A stretch of 64,000 bases of DNA from a virus. The notes beneath the pieces are model-generated. The model did not search any database. It saw nothing but the letters and a program-made list of their open reading frames with translations, and had not been told where the DNA came from. Of the stretch, positions 37,319 to 46,495 are shown in pieces. The translations under genes and the position numbers were made by a program. The stretch's first letter is position 1. Each line of letters begins with the position of its first letter. The stretch lies in IMG/VR virus record IMGVR_UViG_3300008261_000125, positions 31,568-95,567 of that record; one strand, given 5' to 3'.

Positions 37319-38956
37319 TTAAATATTTGTAATTTGATAATCTCTATATGTTTTAATTACATGTTGTAATATATACACATTAGACCAAGTAAATGGTTTC
37401 GTAGCTAAAGACATTTGAACTGTAGATTGTTTTTGTGCATCTCTTCTTGCTCTTCTTGTAGTTAATATGTCATCAAAATATAAACTTATAGGTTCCCATA
37501 TAGATAATGTGCTATTCCATATTAAATCAGCACCAGCATCAAAAACTCTAATAATTTGTCCAGGTTCAATTGGTATAGGATCATTGCTAGTTAAAGTTGG
37601 TAAATCTGCAGCTGTTTTTACAGCAGGTCTTCTTTTAATATCAATAACTCCAGGATATCTGTCAGATAATGTGGTTCCATAATCAGGGTCTATAACTTCT
37701 GTCCACATATTTTTAATAACACCTGAATCTTCATAATAAATTTGACTAATAGGATAACCACCATCAAATACATTTATATATTTTAAAGGAGCTTTTCCAT
37801 TATTGTTGTAAAAAATATCATGAGGAAAAGTTAATGAATTAAGATTTAAGTTTTCTCCAGGTAAATATGATTGTGGTTTAGGTTTATCATATGGTTGAAA
37901 TCCTGTACCTGCTGATGATGCTAATAAAACCCCCCATTGACGTTTCATAAAAGAATCTCTTTGTTCTCTATATATAGTTCCAATGTCTCCTTCATTTAAT
38001 TCAGGTCTATATATACCATAACTATTTAAATCAGTACATGTAGGTATAACCCTTTTATCATCCATAAAATCTAAATCCATTGTCACCCAATTAAAGAAAG
38101 TTTGACCTTGATCACAAAACTCTACATTGTAAGAATTACATACAGATGCATTAACTGGATAACAATCTTCATTAGTATATCTATAATAAAAAGTTTTATT
38201 AGCTCCATTAGCATCAGTTACTTTTAGTTGCAAAGTAGTACCAGCTATAGTAGATCCATCTTCTTTTAAAGTTGTTTTTGGTGTATATGCACCAGTTAAT
38301 TTTGGTCTTCCATTATATACAGCCCCATTAAATTCTCCATCAATTTTTTTAAAATTTACATCTAAATAAATTTTGTTTGTATTTGTTGGAAGACAACCTC
38401 TGAAATAATGACCAGCTTGATCTCCTTCAGCAATTGTCCATTCATAAGTATATGGACTTTGACCACCAGTAATTGTTACCTCTACAGAGGGTGTTAAAGC
38501 TTTCATATAAGCAAACCACTGAGATTCTCCTATCCAACCTGGACCACATGGAGGTGTTGACCCTATATAATTATCAAATGGTGCTGGTATATCTCCACAA
38601 CAATATGGTGTATTATCACTAAGTTGAGCAGCACAACTTAAGCTTGTTACATAATCAGTATATCTCTGATCTGGATAAGAAGTAAACTCAGCTTCTAAGT
38701 CACAATATCTTTTATTGATGTAATCCATTATATCATTTAATCCAGCACTAATTGGTGAATTAGTAGGGATAACAGGTCCATTAAGTCCTTCAATAGGATC
38801 ACCTGTATATATGACACAGTCAGCATCAAATGTTTCAGTACATGGAGATGGGTCTGGACATGCTGGTGTATTTGGAATACAATAATCAGGAGTTGTCATT
38901 GATTGTGGAATACATCCACAATTACATTCTTTATCACATTTATTACAGTTTGACAT
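37319..38956 (-). CDS. Fiber/appendage protein with shared Cys-rich N-terminal anchor, 545 aa
   Basis: The first 85 residues (CNKCDKECNCGCIPQ, then CPDPSPCTETFDADCVIYTG, then IPTNSPIS and a helix) match the N-terminus of the next fiber protein nearly residue by residue, marking a common virion-attachment domain. The middle contains an immunoglobulin-like beta region (about residues 155-255, VEVTITGGQSPYTYEW). The C-terminal part ends with DILTTRRARRDAQKQ and a helical tail. It likely forms part of the host-recognition apparatus. Gene order and the shared anchor suggest that it assembles at the same virion site as its two neighbours, perhaps as a branched complex. Confidence 0.75.
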   Translation of the reverse strand: MSNCNKCDKECNCGCIPQSMTTPDYCIPNTPACPDPSPCTETFDADCVIYTGDPIEGLNGPVIPTNSPISAGLNDIMDYINKRYCDLEAEFTSYPDQRYTDYVTSLSCAAQLSDNTPYCCGDIPAPFDNYIGSTPPCGPGWIGESQWFAYMKALTPSVEVTITGGQSPYTYEWTIAEGDQAGHYFRGCLPTNTNKIYLDVNFKKIDGEFNGAVYNGRPKLTGAYTPKTTLKEDGSTIAGTTLQLKVTDANGANKTFYYRYTNEDCYPVNASVCNSYNVEFCDQGQTFFNWVTMDLDFMDDKRVIPTCTDLNSYGIYRPELNEGDIGTIYREQRDSFMKRQWGVLLASSAGTGFQPYDKPKPQSYLPGENLNLNSLTFPHDIFYNNNGKAPLKYINVFDGGYPISQIYYEDSGVIKNMWTEVIDPDYGTTLSDRYPGVIDIKRRPAVKTAADLPTLTSNDPIPIEPGQIIRVFDAGADLIWNSTLSIWEPISLYFDDILTTRRARRDAQKQSTVQMSLATKPFTWSNVYILQHVIKTYRDYQITNI

Positions 38957-38967
38957 GTTATATTTTA

Positions 38968-41076
38968 TTAATAAGGTGCAACATAAACAACATTAGTACC
39001 ATCAAAATAACTCATATATATAGTACCATTACTACCAGTTAAAAATTTACAATTAGTATTTCCATACACAGGACTAGCAGAATTTATAAAATCTATAGCA
39101 AAATAACCTGTATTAAATTCATTAAAACTAAAATTACTTAAAGTTTCAAAACCTATATTAATTGAACACTCTTCACCTATAATTATATTATTTGTACAAT
39201 CAGCTCCAAATTTACTACCAACTATTCTATCTATTTTATTATACTTAAAGTTATTTCTAAAAGTACTCCCCTCTACATATTTTAATGTATTAAACGTAAA
39301 TAATCCATAAGTAATACAGTCACTCATATTTTGAATAACATTTCCCCCAAAACCATCTGCAATGGTGTTAGCATAAAAAAAATCTTTTATTTGATTATTT
39401 CTAAAGTTATTTCCAATAGTATTACCAAATTGTGTTAGATCAGGATCAGCACTACCAAAGTAATTTCCTATTTGATTATTTTGAAAATCTTCACCTATAA
39501 TATTAGATTGAGAACCTGGTGCTTGTTTAGTATTACCAAAATAATCTCCTATAACATTATTATTAAATCTATCACCTATTTCATTATTCCATATATAATT
39601 ACCTAATGTATTACTATCTGCATTACCAAAAGTATTACTATAATTAGTATTACCTCCATTATATCCACAATAATTACCTATTGTATTGTTTGTAAAAAGT
39701 CCATTAAATATATTATATCCACAATTATCACCTATTGTATTATGTTCAAGTACAGCATTTATAGTATTGTTAATAAAATTAAAACTAATTTTATTAAAAG
39801 CCATCGGAACATTTAAAATTGTATTATTAGTAAAATTTGTTTCTATAACATTGAAACAAAACTCTTGACTTGAGTTATTTATATTATTTGATGCAAAGCC
39901 TCCTCTTATTGTATTAGAATAAAAAAGTGAATAACTAATATTATTGTCTTTAAAACTATATGGTTCTGCATAACCAGAATTATCAATTATATTAGATTCA
40001 AAATCACTTTCTGTAATTATATTTTGTACAAAATAATTATTTATAGTATTATTAATAAATCTACTTCCACTTACAATATTATTGTTAATAAATTGAAAAT
40101 TAATATTATTATTATCAATAATATCACCAGTAATTCTATTTCTTATAAAATTGTTTTTAATATTATTATTTTTAAAACTTTCAAAAAATGCTATACTATT
40201 ATTAACACAATTATTTCCAATTATATTATTTTTTGTTAAATTAGAAAAGTCATTATCAAAAACATTATTACTTAATAAAAAAGGTAAATTAAATTCTGTA
40301 TTATTACCTATATAATTATTTGTAGAATTATTATTTAATAAATCAAAAGTTAAAAATTCACTACTAGCATATCCTGTATCATAAAATACATTATATCTTG
40401 AAGTAATAGGATCTTCTTTATACCTTTTAAACAATATATGTCTATGGTCATAATCAGTTCTGTTATTCCACTCATCTATTCTTTCAATGATTCTACCTTT
40501 TGCAGGAGCATTCATTACTTCTGTATTAGTAAAAGTTATATCAAATTTTATTTGATCTTTAGGATGAAGAGTTGATACAGCCTCTGGTAATAAAGCATTT
40601 GTAGTTGCAGCAGTTACAATCAAAGGTTCTATTGGACCTGTCTTAGTAGCTACTACAGTTTTAGGTGTTGCATCTCTTAACTCTACTGGAGTTACAGGTA
40701 AATTTCCTGTATAATCAGGTTGATCATATATAGTTTGAAAATTACTAATTAAATACTTAGCACCAGGTGTTAATGAATTTGTATTAATTAAATTAGTTAA
40801 ACTAGTAAAAGTTACACTTGTAGGAGTAATAGAATTATAGTTTATATAATTTACAATATTTTGCACACTAGTACTTATAGGAGTATTAGTAGGAATGATT
40901 GTACCGGTTGTCCCAGTGATAGGAGGTCCAGTGTAAATTACACAATTTGCATCAGTAGTTTCATCACAAGGAATAGGATCTGGACAAACAGGTGTATCAT
41001 TTGGACAAAGGTTTGGTGTTGTTAAACCTTTAGAAATACATCCACAGTTATTTGTATTGCATGTTGAGCAGCTCAT
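38968..41076 (-). CDS. Asn-rich beta-solenoid receptor-binding fiber, 702 aa
   Basis: I place the start at ATG 41076 because it aligns with the start of the 545-residue paralog and lies 2 nt past the upstream stop; a TTG 39 nt upstream is an ORF artefact. Residues 1-85 are the shared Cys-rich anchor. From about residue 250 to 620 the protein is a ladder of short repeats with a recurring pattern N-N-x-I-G-x-x-F-x-N-N, typical of a parallel beta-helix with Asn stacks. A short non-repetitive cap follows. Such solenoids are common in phage receptor-binding and polysaccharide-binding fibers. I see no clear hydrolase triad. The gene is even more AT-rich than its neighbours because of AAT/AAC codons. 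Confidence 0.8.
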   Translation of the reverse strand: MSCSTCNTNNCGCISKGLTTPNLCPNDTPVCPDPIPCDETTDANCVIYTGPPITGTTGTIIPTNTPISTSVQNIVNYINYNSITPTSVTFTSLTNLINTNSLTPGAKYLISNFQTIYDQPDYTGNLPVTPVELRDATPKTVVATKTGPIEPLIVTAATTNALLPEAVSTLHPKDQIKFDITFTNTEVMNAPAKGRIIERIDEWNNRTDYDHRHILFKRYKEDPITSRYNVFYDTGYASSEFLTFDLLNNNSTNNYIGNNTEFNLPFLLSNNVFDNDFSNLTKNNIIGNNCVNNSIAFFESFKNNNIKNNFIRNRITGDIIDNNNINFQFINNNIVSGSRFINNTINNYFVQNIITESDFESNIIDNSGYAEPYSFKDNNISYSLFYSNTIRGGFASNNINNSSQEFCFNVIETNFTNNTILNVPMAFNKISFNFINNTINAVLEHNTIGDNCGYNIFNGLFTNNTIGNYCGYNGGNTNYSNTFGNADSNTLGNYIWNNEIGDRFNNNVIGDYFGNTKQAPGSQSNIIGEDFQNNQIGNYFGSADPDLTQFGNTIGNNFRNNQIKDFFYANTIADGFGGNVIQNMSDCITYGLFTFNTLKYVEGSTFRNNFKYNKIDRIVGSKFGADCTNNIIIGEECSINIGFETLSNFSFNEFNTGYFAIDFINSASPVYGNTNCKFLTGSNGTIYMSYFDGTNVVYVAPY

Positions 41077-41078
41077 AT

Positions 41079-42563
41079 TTATGGTGTTAATGTTGTTACT
41101 ACAGTAAATGCACAAGTTGTTATTGCATTATTGATATCTATTTTAACTCTTAATTTATAACTAGTAGAGGATACTAATTCTACAAATGATCCATTGTAAA
41201 TATTAACTGAACTAGATTCAAATGTTTGAGAACTAATCAATACAGTTCCTAAATCATTCCATAACTCAACAATATAAGTTTTATTTCCAGACTCACTTGT
41301 AAATTGGAAATCAATAGAATCTAAAGCTGGAGTATAAACTACTTCAGGACAGTTAGCTAATTGAATAATAGTAAATTGTAATATTGATTGACATTGAGAA
41401 CCACTTACAGTATTTGTAAAGTTAGGTTCTGCTGTGATAGTCAAGTTAGTTGAACCATTTAATATTGTATTTCCAATAGGAATGATACCACCAAAAGGAG
41501 AGTTTAGAATATCAATGATGTTTAAGTAACTACTAGTAGTAGAGTTATAACTATCACGGACAGTAAATAATGTACCTAATGACTCAGTATTAACAAATGT
41601 TCCTGGAATAACTCCATTAACAAATACACTTACTTCTTGTGTATCACTATTGTATGATGCAAATATAGTTAAGTTGATTCCACTACATACATTAGGAATA
41701 TAGTTAGTAATGATATTCTGTAGGGCAACCCTCATATCAGCAATAGTCAACCAGATGTTTCCAATTGAAGATGCTTCATTTTGAATTGATGAATTCCACC
41801 CATCTAAAGAAGCCATATTTCCACCAACACCAGATAGGGTTGGAGCTTCATTAAGATTAGGAATTTGTTTTTGAATATTAGTAAAAATATCAATTGGAGT
41901 TCCTGTTGCTAATCTTAACTCACAAAACTGTTGTTCTGTAGCAGCTAAAACTATATTCATTGCAGTAGGTCCTGCTTCTGGTATTACACATATTGGAGTT
42001 ACAGTTGGTAATTCAATTGTTGGAGCAGGAGCTGTTTCTAATAATATTAATCTATTATTATGATTAGTTAATGTAGATTCAATATTAGTAATAGTAGTAA
42101 CCATGTTTGATACTCTATTACCAATTGCAACTGCATAATTAGTTACTGTCATTGTGGTAACTAAATCACCAAACTCATTATAGTAATAGAAAGCTGGAGC
42201 TATTTCAACAATAGTATCTCCACTAGCATCTACACCAATTACTGACATACTTCTTGCTGCAGGTTGTGCAGAAGATACTGAATAATTACTGATTTGACCA
42301 GTACATACTTTATCAATAAGTAATTGTACAAATTCTCTAAAAGTTTGTGGAGGGCAAATACCTTGAGCAAAACAACTTAATGTATAAGTGCTTATATCAA
42401 ATGTGTTAATTAACTCACACAATTCTGTAGCTAATTTGTATACAACTTCTGTAACAGAATCTCCTTTACATAAATTAATACAAGGTATATTAGGACCTTG
42501 CCAAACTACACAGTTTGATGAAATATTTGAGCATCCTGTTTTATCAATATTTAATGGTTTCAT
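41079..42563 (-). CDS. Fiber protein with related N-terminal anchor, 494 aa
   Basis: Residues about 10-55 (CSNISSNCVVWQGPNIPCINLCKGDSVTEV then helix) are a shorter version of the CVIYTG anchor in the two downstream fiber genes. A helical segment near residues 165-195 (GNRVSNMVTTITNIESTL, then a loop) suggests a trimeric coiled-coil stalk. The C-terminal half is beta-rich and ends in a fibronectin/Ig-like strand pattern (SYKLRVKIDINNAITTC). It probably is a trimeric fiber or collar whisker. The 55-nt gap upstream contains a TTG-N20-TAAATT motif that could be a weak promoter. Confidence 0.7.
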   Translation of the reverse strand: MKPLNIDKTGCSNISSNCVVWQGPNIPCINLCKGDSVTEVVYKLATELCELINTFDISTYTLSCFAQGICPPQTFREFVQLLIDKVCTGQISNYSVSSAQPAARSMSVIGVDASGDTIVEIAPAFYYYNEFGDLVTTMTVTNYAVAIGNRVSNMVTTITNIESTLTNHNNRLILLETAPAPTIELPTVTPICVIPEAGPTAMNIVLAATEQQFCELRLATGTPIDIFTNIQKQIPNLNEAPTLSGVGGNMASLDGWNSSIQNEASSIGNIWLTIADMRVALQNIITNYIPNVCSGINLTIFASYNSDTQEVSVFVNGVIPGTFVNTESLGTLFTVRDSYNSTTSSYLNIIDILNSPFGGIIPIGNTILNGSTNLTITAEPNFTNTVSGSQCQSILQFTIIQLANCPEVVYTPALDSIDFQFTSESGNKTYIVELWNDLGTVLISSQTFESSSVNIYNGSFVELVSSTSYKLRVKIDINNAITTCAFTVVTTLTP

Positions 42564-42618
42564 GCTATAATTTTAGTATGTTAATTTACATAATTTTTAT
42601 TTTATACACAATATTTAT

Positions 42619-44268
42619 TTAACAATCTGGATCAGGTTCTGGTAAAGTAGATTTACATAAATCTGGATCTGTTAATAGTTCAAAATCTAGTATTTGTTTT
42701 TTGATATCCCAAGTGTCTAGTTCATCACCACAACAAGGGGTAATACCATATCTATTAACTATCATTTTGTTATATACTTCTTGTGCAAATGTGCAGTTTA
42801 CTTTCTCTATGTAATCAGTAGAGAGACATGAATTTTTACTGAAGTATCCAGGTTTAATTCTTCTAGGATGTAAACTAAAAGTTGGTACTGGGATTACTGG
42901 AGCACATGCTTCACATGTTTCATAATCATCAGTTACTTCACCTACATTAACTCCAAACTCACAAGTATCAGCAATAGATACTTCCCAACATACATCAGGA
43001 CAACCTACAATCTTAATTATATTACCTACATATTGTGAGAAGTCATTATATACAATTCTAGGTTCTAATGTACTAGGAGTACATGGAGTAATTAAATAAC
43101 AAACTCTTAAGCATTCAAAACAGTTTGCATAGTTATTAGATAACACAGTTCCTGTGAAAGGTTCTCCTACTACTGTAACTACTCTTTCAATAGTAACACA
43201 ATATACACCTTCATCCCAGAATTCACCAGGTTCTGTTATTTCTATTTTTTGTGTTGTACCATCATATACTAACAAGTCTGTGTTAGTAATCCAAGGGGTT
43301 AGTCCTGAATCTTCTTCACAAGCAGTAATTTTAAATGTTGGAGCATTACACTGAGGACAACTAGTAAATTGTGTAAAGCTTACTACATCAGTATATAATA
43401 TTGCAGTAGGGTATTCTCCAGCTGGTGCTGGTATTATATTAAAACAACCAGGTAAAGTTGTATTACTACTACCTGAATCATAAGTAAATACACCTAATGT
43501 AGCACTACCTAATGTTGATGGATTAGGTAAAGCATTAGGATTTGGTCCATTATATACAATTATTTTATTATTAGTAGTATCATTAGTACAACTATTTAAA
43601 TAATATGCAGGTGGTGGAGGTGGAGGTAAGCAATCAAGACAAGTTTCATAATCATCTGAAACAGTAACTGATACAGTATTAGGACTAAATTCTGTCAAGC
43701 TTACACTATAACAATTTGTATCTCCATCTATTTTAATTACTTTATCTAAGTATAATAATAAATCAGTTTGAGTTACTATTGTTAATAAATCTGGACCACA
43801 CCCAGTTAATAAATAATAAATATTATTATTTAAACATGTTTCACACTCAGTATAAGAATTTTTTCTAGTTAAAGTAAAATCAATAATTGAGTTTGTATTA
43901 GGAGCACATTCAACCTGAGATCTAATATGTTTCCAGCATCCAGGAATTTCATCAAATTCATAAATTCCACTACCAATTCCTTGAGGAATTACATAAATGT
44001 AATCTAAAGGGTTACTACAACTTTGTAATTCAATATATGTACTTCTACCCCTACTTTGTACTAAATAATCTGAAAAACTTAAATTTAAAGGAAGAGTACT
44101 ACTACATACTGGTATATATTGTCTAAGACCATTAGAACCTGATACAATCATAGTTGCAGGTTGGCCTGTTTCACAATCAGTATAATTAATAAAGGCATTA
44201 CCCTCATTAGAATAAAAATTAATAGTAAACAAATAACAACAACATGAAGTAGGTTGATCAAATAACAT
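42619..44268 (-). CDS. Virion protein made of tandem CxxC-ended repeats, 549 aa
   Basis: Five repeat units end in CxxC: 142-145, 210-213, 304-307, 383-386 and 452-455. Several share the form DDYETCxxC, and units contain a DLLxY...IKI...CYxV core. The units are about 68-94 residues apart. The C-terminal 85 residues form a separate domain (HPRRIKPGYFSKNSC...YNKMIVNRYGITPCCG...TDPDLC). A Pro run (LPPPPPPAYY) lies after the second unit. This is a structural, probably appendage, protein stabilised by disulfides or metal. Exact location in the virion is unknown. It overlaps neither neighbour and precedes the 494-residue fiber. Confidence 0.75.
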   Translation of the reverse strand: MLFDQPTSCCCYLFTINFYSNEGNAFINYTDCETGQPATMIVSGSNGLRQYIPVCSSTLPLNLSFSDYLVQSRGRSTYIELQSCSNPLDYIYVIPQGIGSGIYEFDEIPGCWKHIRSQVECAPNTNSIIDFTLTRKNSYTECETCLNNNIYYLLTGCGPDLLTIVTQTDLLLYLDKVIKIDGDTNCYSVSLTEFSPNTVSVTVSDDYETCLDCLPPPPPPAYYLNSCTNDTTNNKIIVYNGPNPNALPNPSTLGSATLGVFTYDSGSSNTTLPGCFNIIPAPAGEYPTAILYTDVVSFTQFTSCPQCNAPTFKITACEEDSGLTPWITNTDLLVYDGTTQKIEITEPGEFWDEGVYCVTIERVVTVVGEPFTGTVLSNNYANCFECLRVCYLITPCTPSTLEPRIVYNDFSQYVGNIIKIVGCPDVCWEVSIADTCEFGVNVGEVTDDYETCEACAPVIPVPTFSLHPRRIKPGYFSKNSCLSTDYIEKVNCTFAQEVYNKMIVNRYGITPCCGDELDTWDIKKQILDFELLTDPDLCKSTLPEPDPDC

Positions 44269-44269
44269 A

Positions 44270-44434
44270 TTATCTAAAAGTTTTAATATTAGGATTAGGA
44301 GGCTGAGTATTTTTGATAGTTTTTAATTTGTTTTCATATAAACCTAAACAGTTACTACATACACTTTTTCCATCAGTTGCCACTCTCTTTTGGCAACCAC
44401 ATGATAATTTAGCATTACAGTTAAGACAATTCAT
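44270..44434 (-). CDS. Small zinc-finger-like protein, 54 aa
   Basis: ATG 44434 to TAA 44270. The protein starts MNCLNCNAKLSCGCQKRVA and continues KSVCSNCLGLYE, giving CxxC, CxC and CxxC pairs, a typical treble-clef or zinc-ribbon layout. The C-terminus is Pro/Asn-rich. It sits 1 nt before the 549-residue protein and 21 nt after the 187-residue protein, so the three Cys-rich genes form a cassette. The leader contains AAACCAAC, seen before several other starts. A role as an assembly factor for its Cys-rich neighbours is a guess. Confidence 0.8.
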   Translation of the reverse strand: MNCLNCNAKLSCGCQKRVATDGKSVCSNCLGLYENKLKTIKNTQPPNPNIKTFR

Positions 44435-44455
44435 ATTAGTTGGTTTTTAATTGGT

Positions 44456-45019
44456 TTAACATGTTTTACAAGAACTACTGCAACTTAATTTATCAATTAG
44501 CTTAACAGCATATCTGTATAGTTCCATACCTTTTGAAGGATCATGACAATCTTCTACATATGCTTTAGCAGCTTTTAAATATTGTTGTATTAATCTTACT
44601 TGATTAAGTTTATCTTTAATAGATGCTGGTGGATCACAAGCACCTAATGATAAAGAACAATAGATCTCTTTTATTCTATTGTCTGCACAAGTAGTTCTTA
44701 AATGATTATACTCTACATATACTAAGTCTTTAGGTTCTACACTATACTTAACTATATAAATACCATCTGGTACATCATAGAATGTAGTACCACAATCTGA
44801 TACTTGTAATTCTAAATCACAAGCTGTAAGATTAAGATTAAATCCTGGTAGTATTTGAGGGTTAGTAAAGTTTACAGGATGTATATACCCTGGAGGTGTA
44901 ATCTGTAAGAGGGGGCAAGTCACAGGTATAGTTGTTGCATATACACTTGTATCCACCACTCTAAAAATACATTTGTTCATTGTGTCTGGAATTTCCAAAC
45001 TTAATACATGTTTTGCCAT
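44456..45019 (-). CDS. Conserved virion-associated protein, 187 aa
   Basis: The N-terminal half is beta-rich (MAKHVLSLEIPDTMNKCIFRVVDTSVY to DVPDGIYIVKYSVEP) and the C-terminal half is helical (ASIKDKLNQVRLIQQYLKAAKAYVEDC), ending in a Cys cluster SCSSSCKTC. No enzymatic motif is seen. It is the first gene after the 45.05-kb terminator and heads the Cys-rich appendage cassette. Function unknown; a connector or fiber-base protein is plausible. Confidence 0.7.
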   Translation of the reverse strand: MAKHVLSLEIPDTMNKCIFRVVDTSVYATTIPVTCPLLQITPPGYIHPVNFTNPQILPGFNLNLTACDLELQVSDCGTTFYDVPDGIYIVKYSVEPKDLVYVEYNHLRTTCADNRIKEIYCSLSLGACDPPASIKDKLNQVRLIQQYLKAAKAYVEDCHDPSKGMELYRYAVKLIDKLSCSSSCKTC

Positions 45020-45040
45020 AATCTTATTACAAATATAATA

Positions 45041-45072
45041 AAAAAAAAGAGGAAAATTAATTCCTCTTTTTT
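45041..45072 (-). terminator. Hairpin terminator after the 448-residue virion gene
   Basis: AAGAGGAA pairs with TTCCTCTT across a short AT loop. A-rich and T-rich flanks lie on both sides, so it can work in either direction. It lies 19 nt past the stop of the 448-residue gene and just before the start of the 187-residue gene. Confidence 0.8.
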
Positions 45073-45090
45073 ATTGTAAGTTATTAATTT

Positions 45091-46437
45091 TTAAGCATTA
45101 GGTTCTGGAGTACATTCTACACATTCTTGAATTTCAAGAGGTACAACACAGTCAGTACAATTACCTAACCAAGCATTTAAGAAAGTATCTAATGCAGGAT
45201 TACCTACTGGTGATGCTGGATCTGCTTCAGGTACTATAATTTCTAACATGTATCTGTCATTATCAAACACACCAGTTGGGTTGTTGAAACGAGGTACACT
45301 GTGTAATAAGAAATAACGAGTATATAAAGCATCTCTATCTACTGAATTCAAGATATCAAAACCTTGAGTGATTTCCCTAACCCTGATATCAGAGTGGAAG
45401 AAGTTTTGTAAATAAGATTCAGCTTTAATTAAATCCCTTACAACTTGTTCACCAAAGCCCATACCTTGTAAACCTAAACAATCATTGTATACACAGATAC
45501 CTTCAAAAGTACAAGGATCTCCAGTGTAATCAACCATTGAAGCATAAACTTTAATTGGTTCTTTTTCAAAGAAGTCAGTTACTTGGAAAGAGCAGTTACC
45601 AAATTTAGTTTCTACAAATGCACCAAATAATCTTAAACCTGCAGTTGCACCTGGAGTATGAACACCTGGTACATAAGCTGTCCACCATTGAGCTGAAGTT
45701 ACAGACCCTGGTATTCCAGAGATAGGATCTACAGTTGTTCCTGGAGCATACCAAGGAGTACCTGCTTCATCAAATACTACTGGAAGTACAAAGTCTTTTA
45801 AGTAGTTATTGATAATTAATGCTTTAGCCCATTCAATCATTACTAAAGTTGAATCAACAGCTGTAGGAACAGCACCTGCACAACATCCTGTGTAAGCAGA
45901 TAATGTTTGGTAAGCATTGTGATTCAAAGCACGTAATGCTGGTGAACCTTTAACATCAATTCTTAAGTAGTAAGTTTCTCCACATAAGAATTCAAAATTA
46001 CAACCTGCTTCAGTAGTTCCACCTTGGAATTTGTTTACATCTAAACCACCAGCAGTAATTTGAGGAGTTGTTCCTACTGATACTACAGTTTGTTTAGGTA
46101 CACAAGTTGTTACTTTGTATGCTTTTTGTACATACTTAGGATTGATTAATTTAGACTTGTTAGTCTCTTTGTAACCTCCATGGAAAGGTCCAATTTTATC
46201 TTTAGCTAATAAAGAAGAACCAGCTAAGATCAATGGACAACATCCAGTGAGAGTACTTACATTTACTGATTCATAGTTTTTATCAAAGAATCCAAAGTAT
46301 CCAGGAGCCAATTTAGATAATTCAGAAGTTGTTACACCAGCATCAATGATTAAACCACCATCTGTTGCAAATGGAGAAGCTATTGTTCCCCCTGTTCCCA
46401 AGAACATCTTGGTAAACGCATGATTAAAATAAGCCAT
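45091..46437 (-). CDS. Probable abundant virion protein, 448 aa (exact role unknown)
   Basis: A Gly/Cys-rich protein beginning MAYFNHAFTKMFLGTGG. It contains a CCP motif (TGCCPLIL), a second CC (TGCCAGAVP), and ends CTDCVVPLEIQECVECTPEP. Two features mark it as highly expressed: a strong terminator directly after it, and a leader whose last 17 bases before ATG are identical to those of the MCP gene. It could be an auxiliary capsid protein, a major tail component, or the shaft of a head fiber; I cannot decide between these. No enzymatic motif is seen. Confidence 0.7.
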   Translation of the reverse strand: MAYFNHAFTKMFLGTGGTIASPFATDGGLIIDAGVTTSELSKLAPGYFGFFDKNYESVNVSTLTGCCPLILAGSSLLAKDKIGPFHGGYKETNKSKLINPKYVQKAYKVTTCVPKQTVVSVGTTPQITAGGLDVNKFQGGTTEAGCNFEFLCGETYYLRIDVKGSPALRALNHNAYQTLSAYTGCCAGAVPTAVDSTLVMIEWAKALIINNYLKDFVLPVVFDEAGTPWYAPGTTVDPISGIPGSVTSAQWWTAYVPGVHTPGATAGLRLFGAFVETKFGNCSFQVTDFFEKEPIKVYASMVDYTGDPCTFEGICVYNDCLGLQGMGFGEQVVRDLIKAESYLQNFFHSDIRVREITQGFDILNSVDRDALYTRYFLLHSVPRFNNPTGVFDNDRYMLEIIVPEADPASPVGNPALDTFLNAWLGNCTDCVVPLEIQECVECTPEPNA

Positions 46438-46454
46438 TTTGTTTTGTTTTTGTT
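46438..46454 (-). promoter_or_regulatory. A/C-rich translation leader identical to that of the MCP gene
   Basis: Read on the minus strand the 17 bases before the ATG are AACAAAAACAAAACAAA, exactly as at 52464-52480 in front of the MCP. There is no Shine-Dalgarno. Bacteroidota initiate efficiently from A-rich leaders, so this is likely a translation enhancer for abundant structural proteins. Confidence 0.6.
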
Positions 46455-46495
46455 GTTAATAAATAAAAATATAAATAATAGTTAAATATATAAAA

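Noticed and set aside
38968-41076. Asn-rich fiber as target of a diversity-generating retroelement
   Set aside because: No reverse transcriptase gene or template repeat is visible, and Asn codons are spread through the solenoid rather than in a C-terminal variable region.
41077-41115. TTG start 39 nt upstream for the 702-residue fiber
   Set aside because: It would overlap the previous gene, and the paralogous fiber starts at the position matching ATG 41076.
45091-46437. 448-residue protein as a contractile tail sheath
   Set aside because: No sheath-type motif is visible and the rest of the tail genes fit a short-tailed podovirus, so I left the role open.
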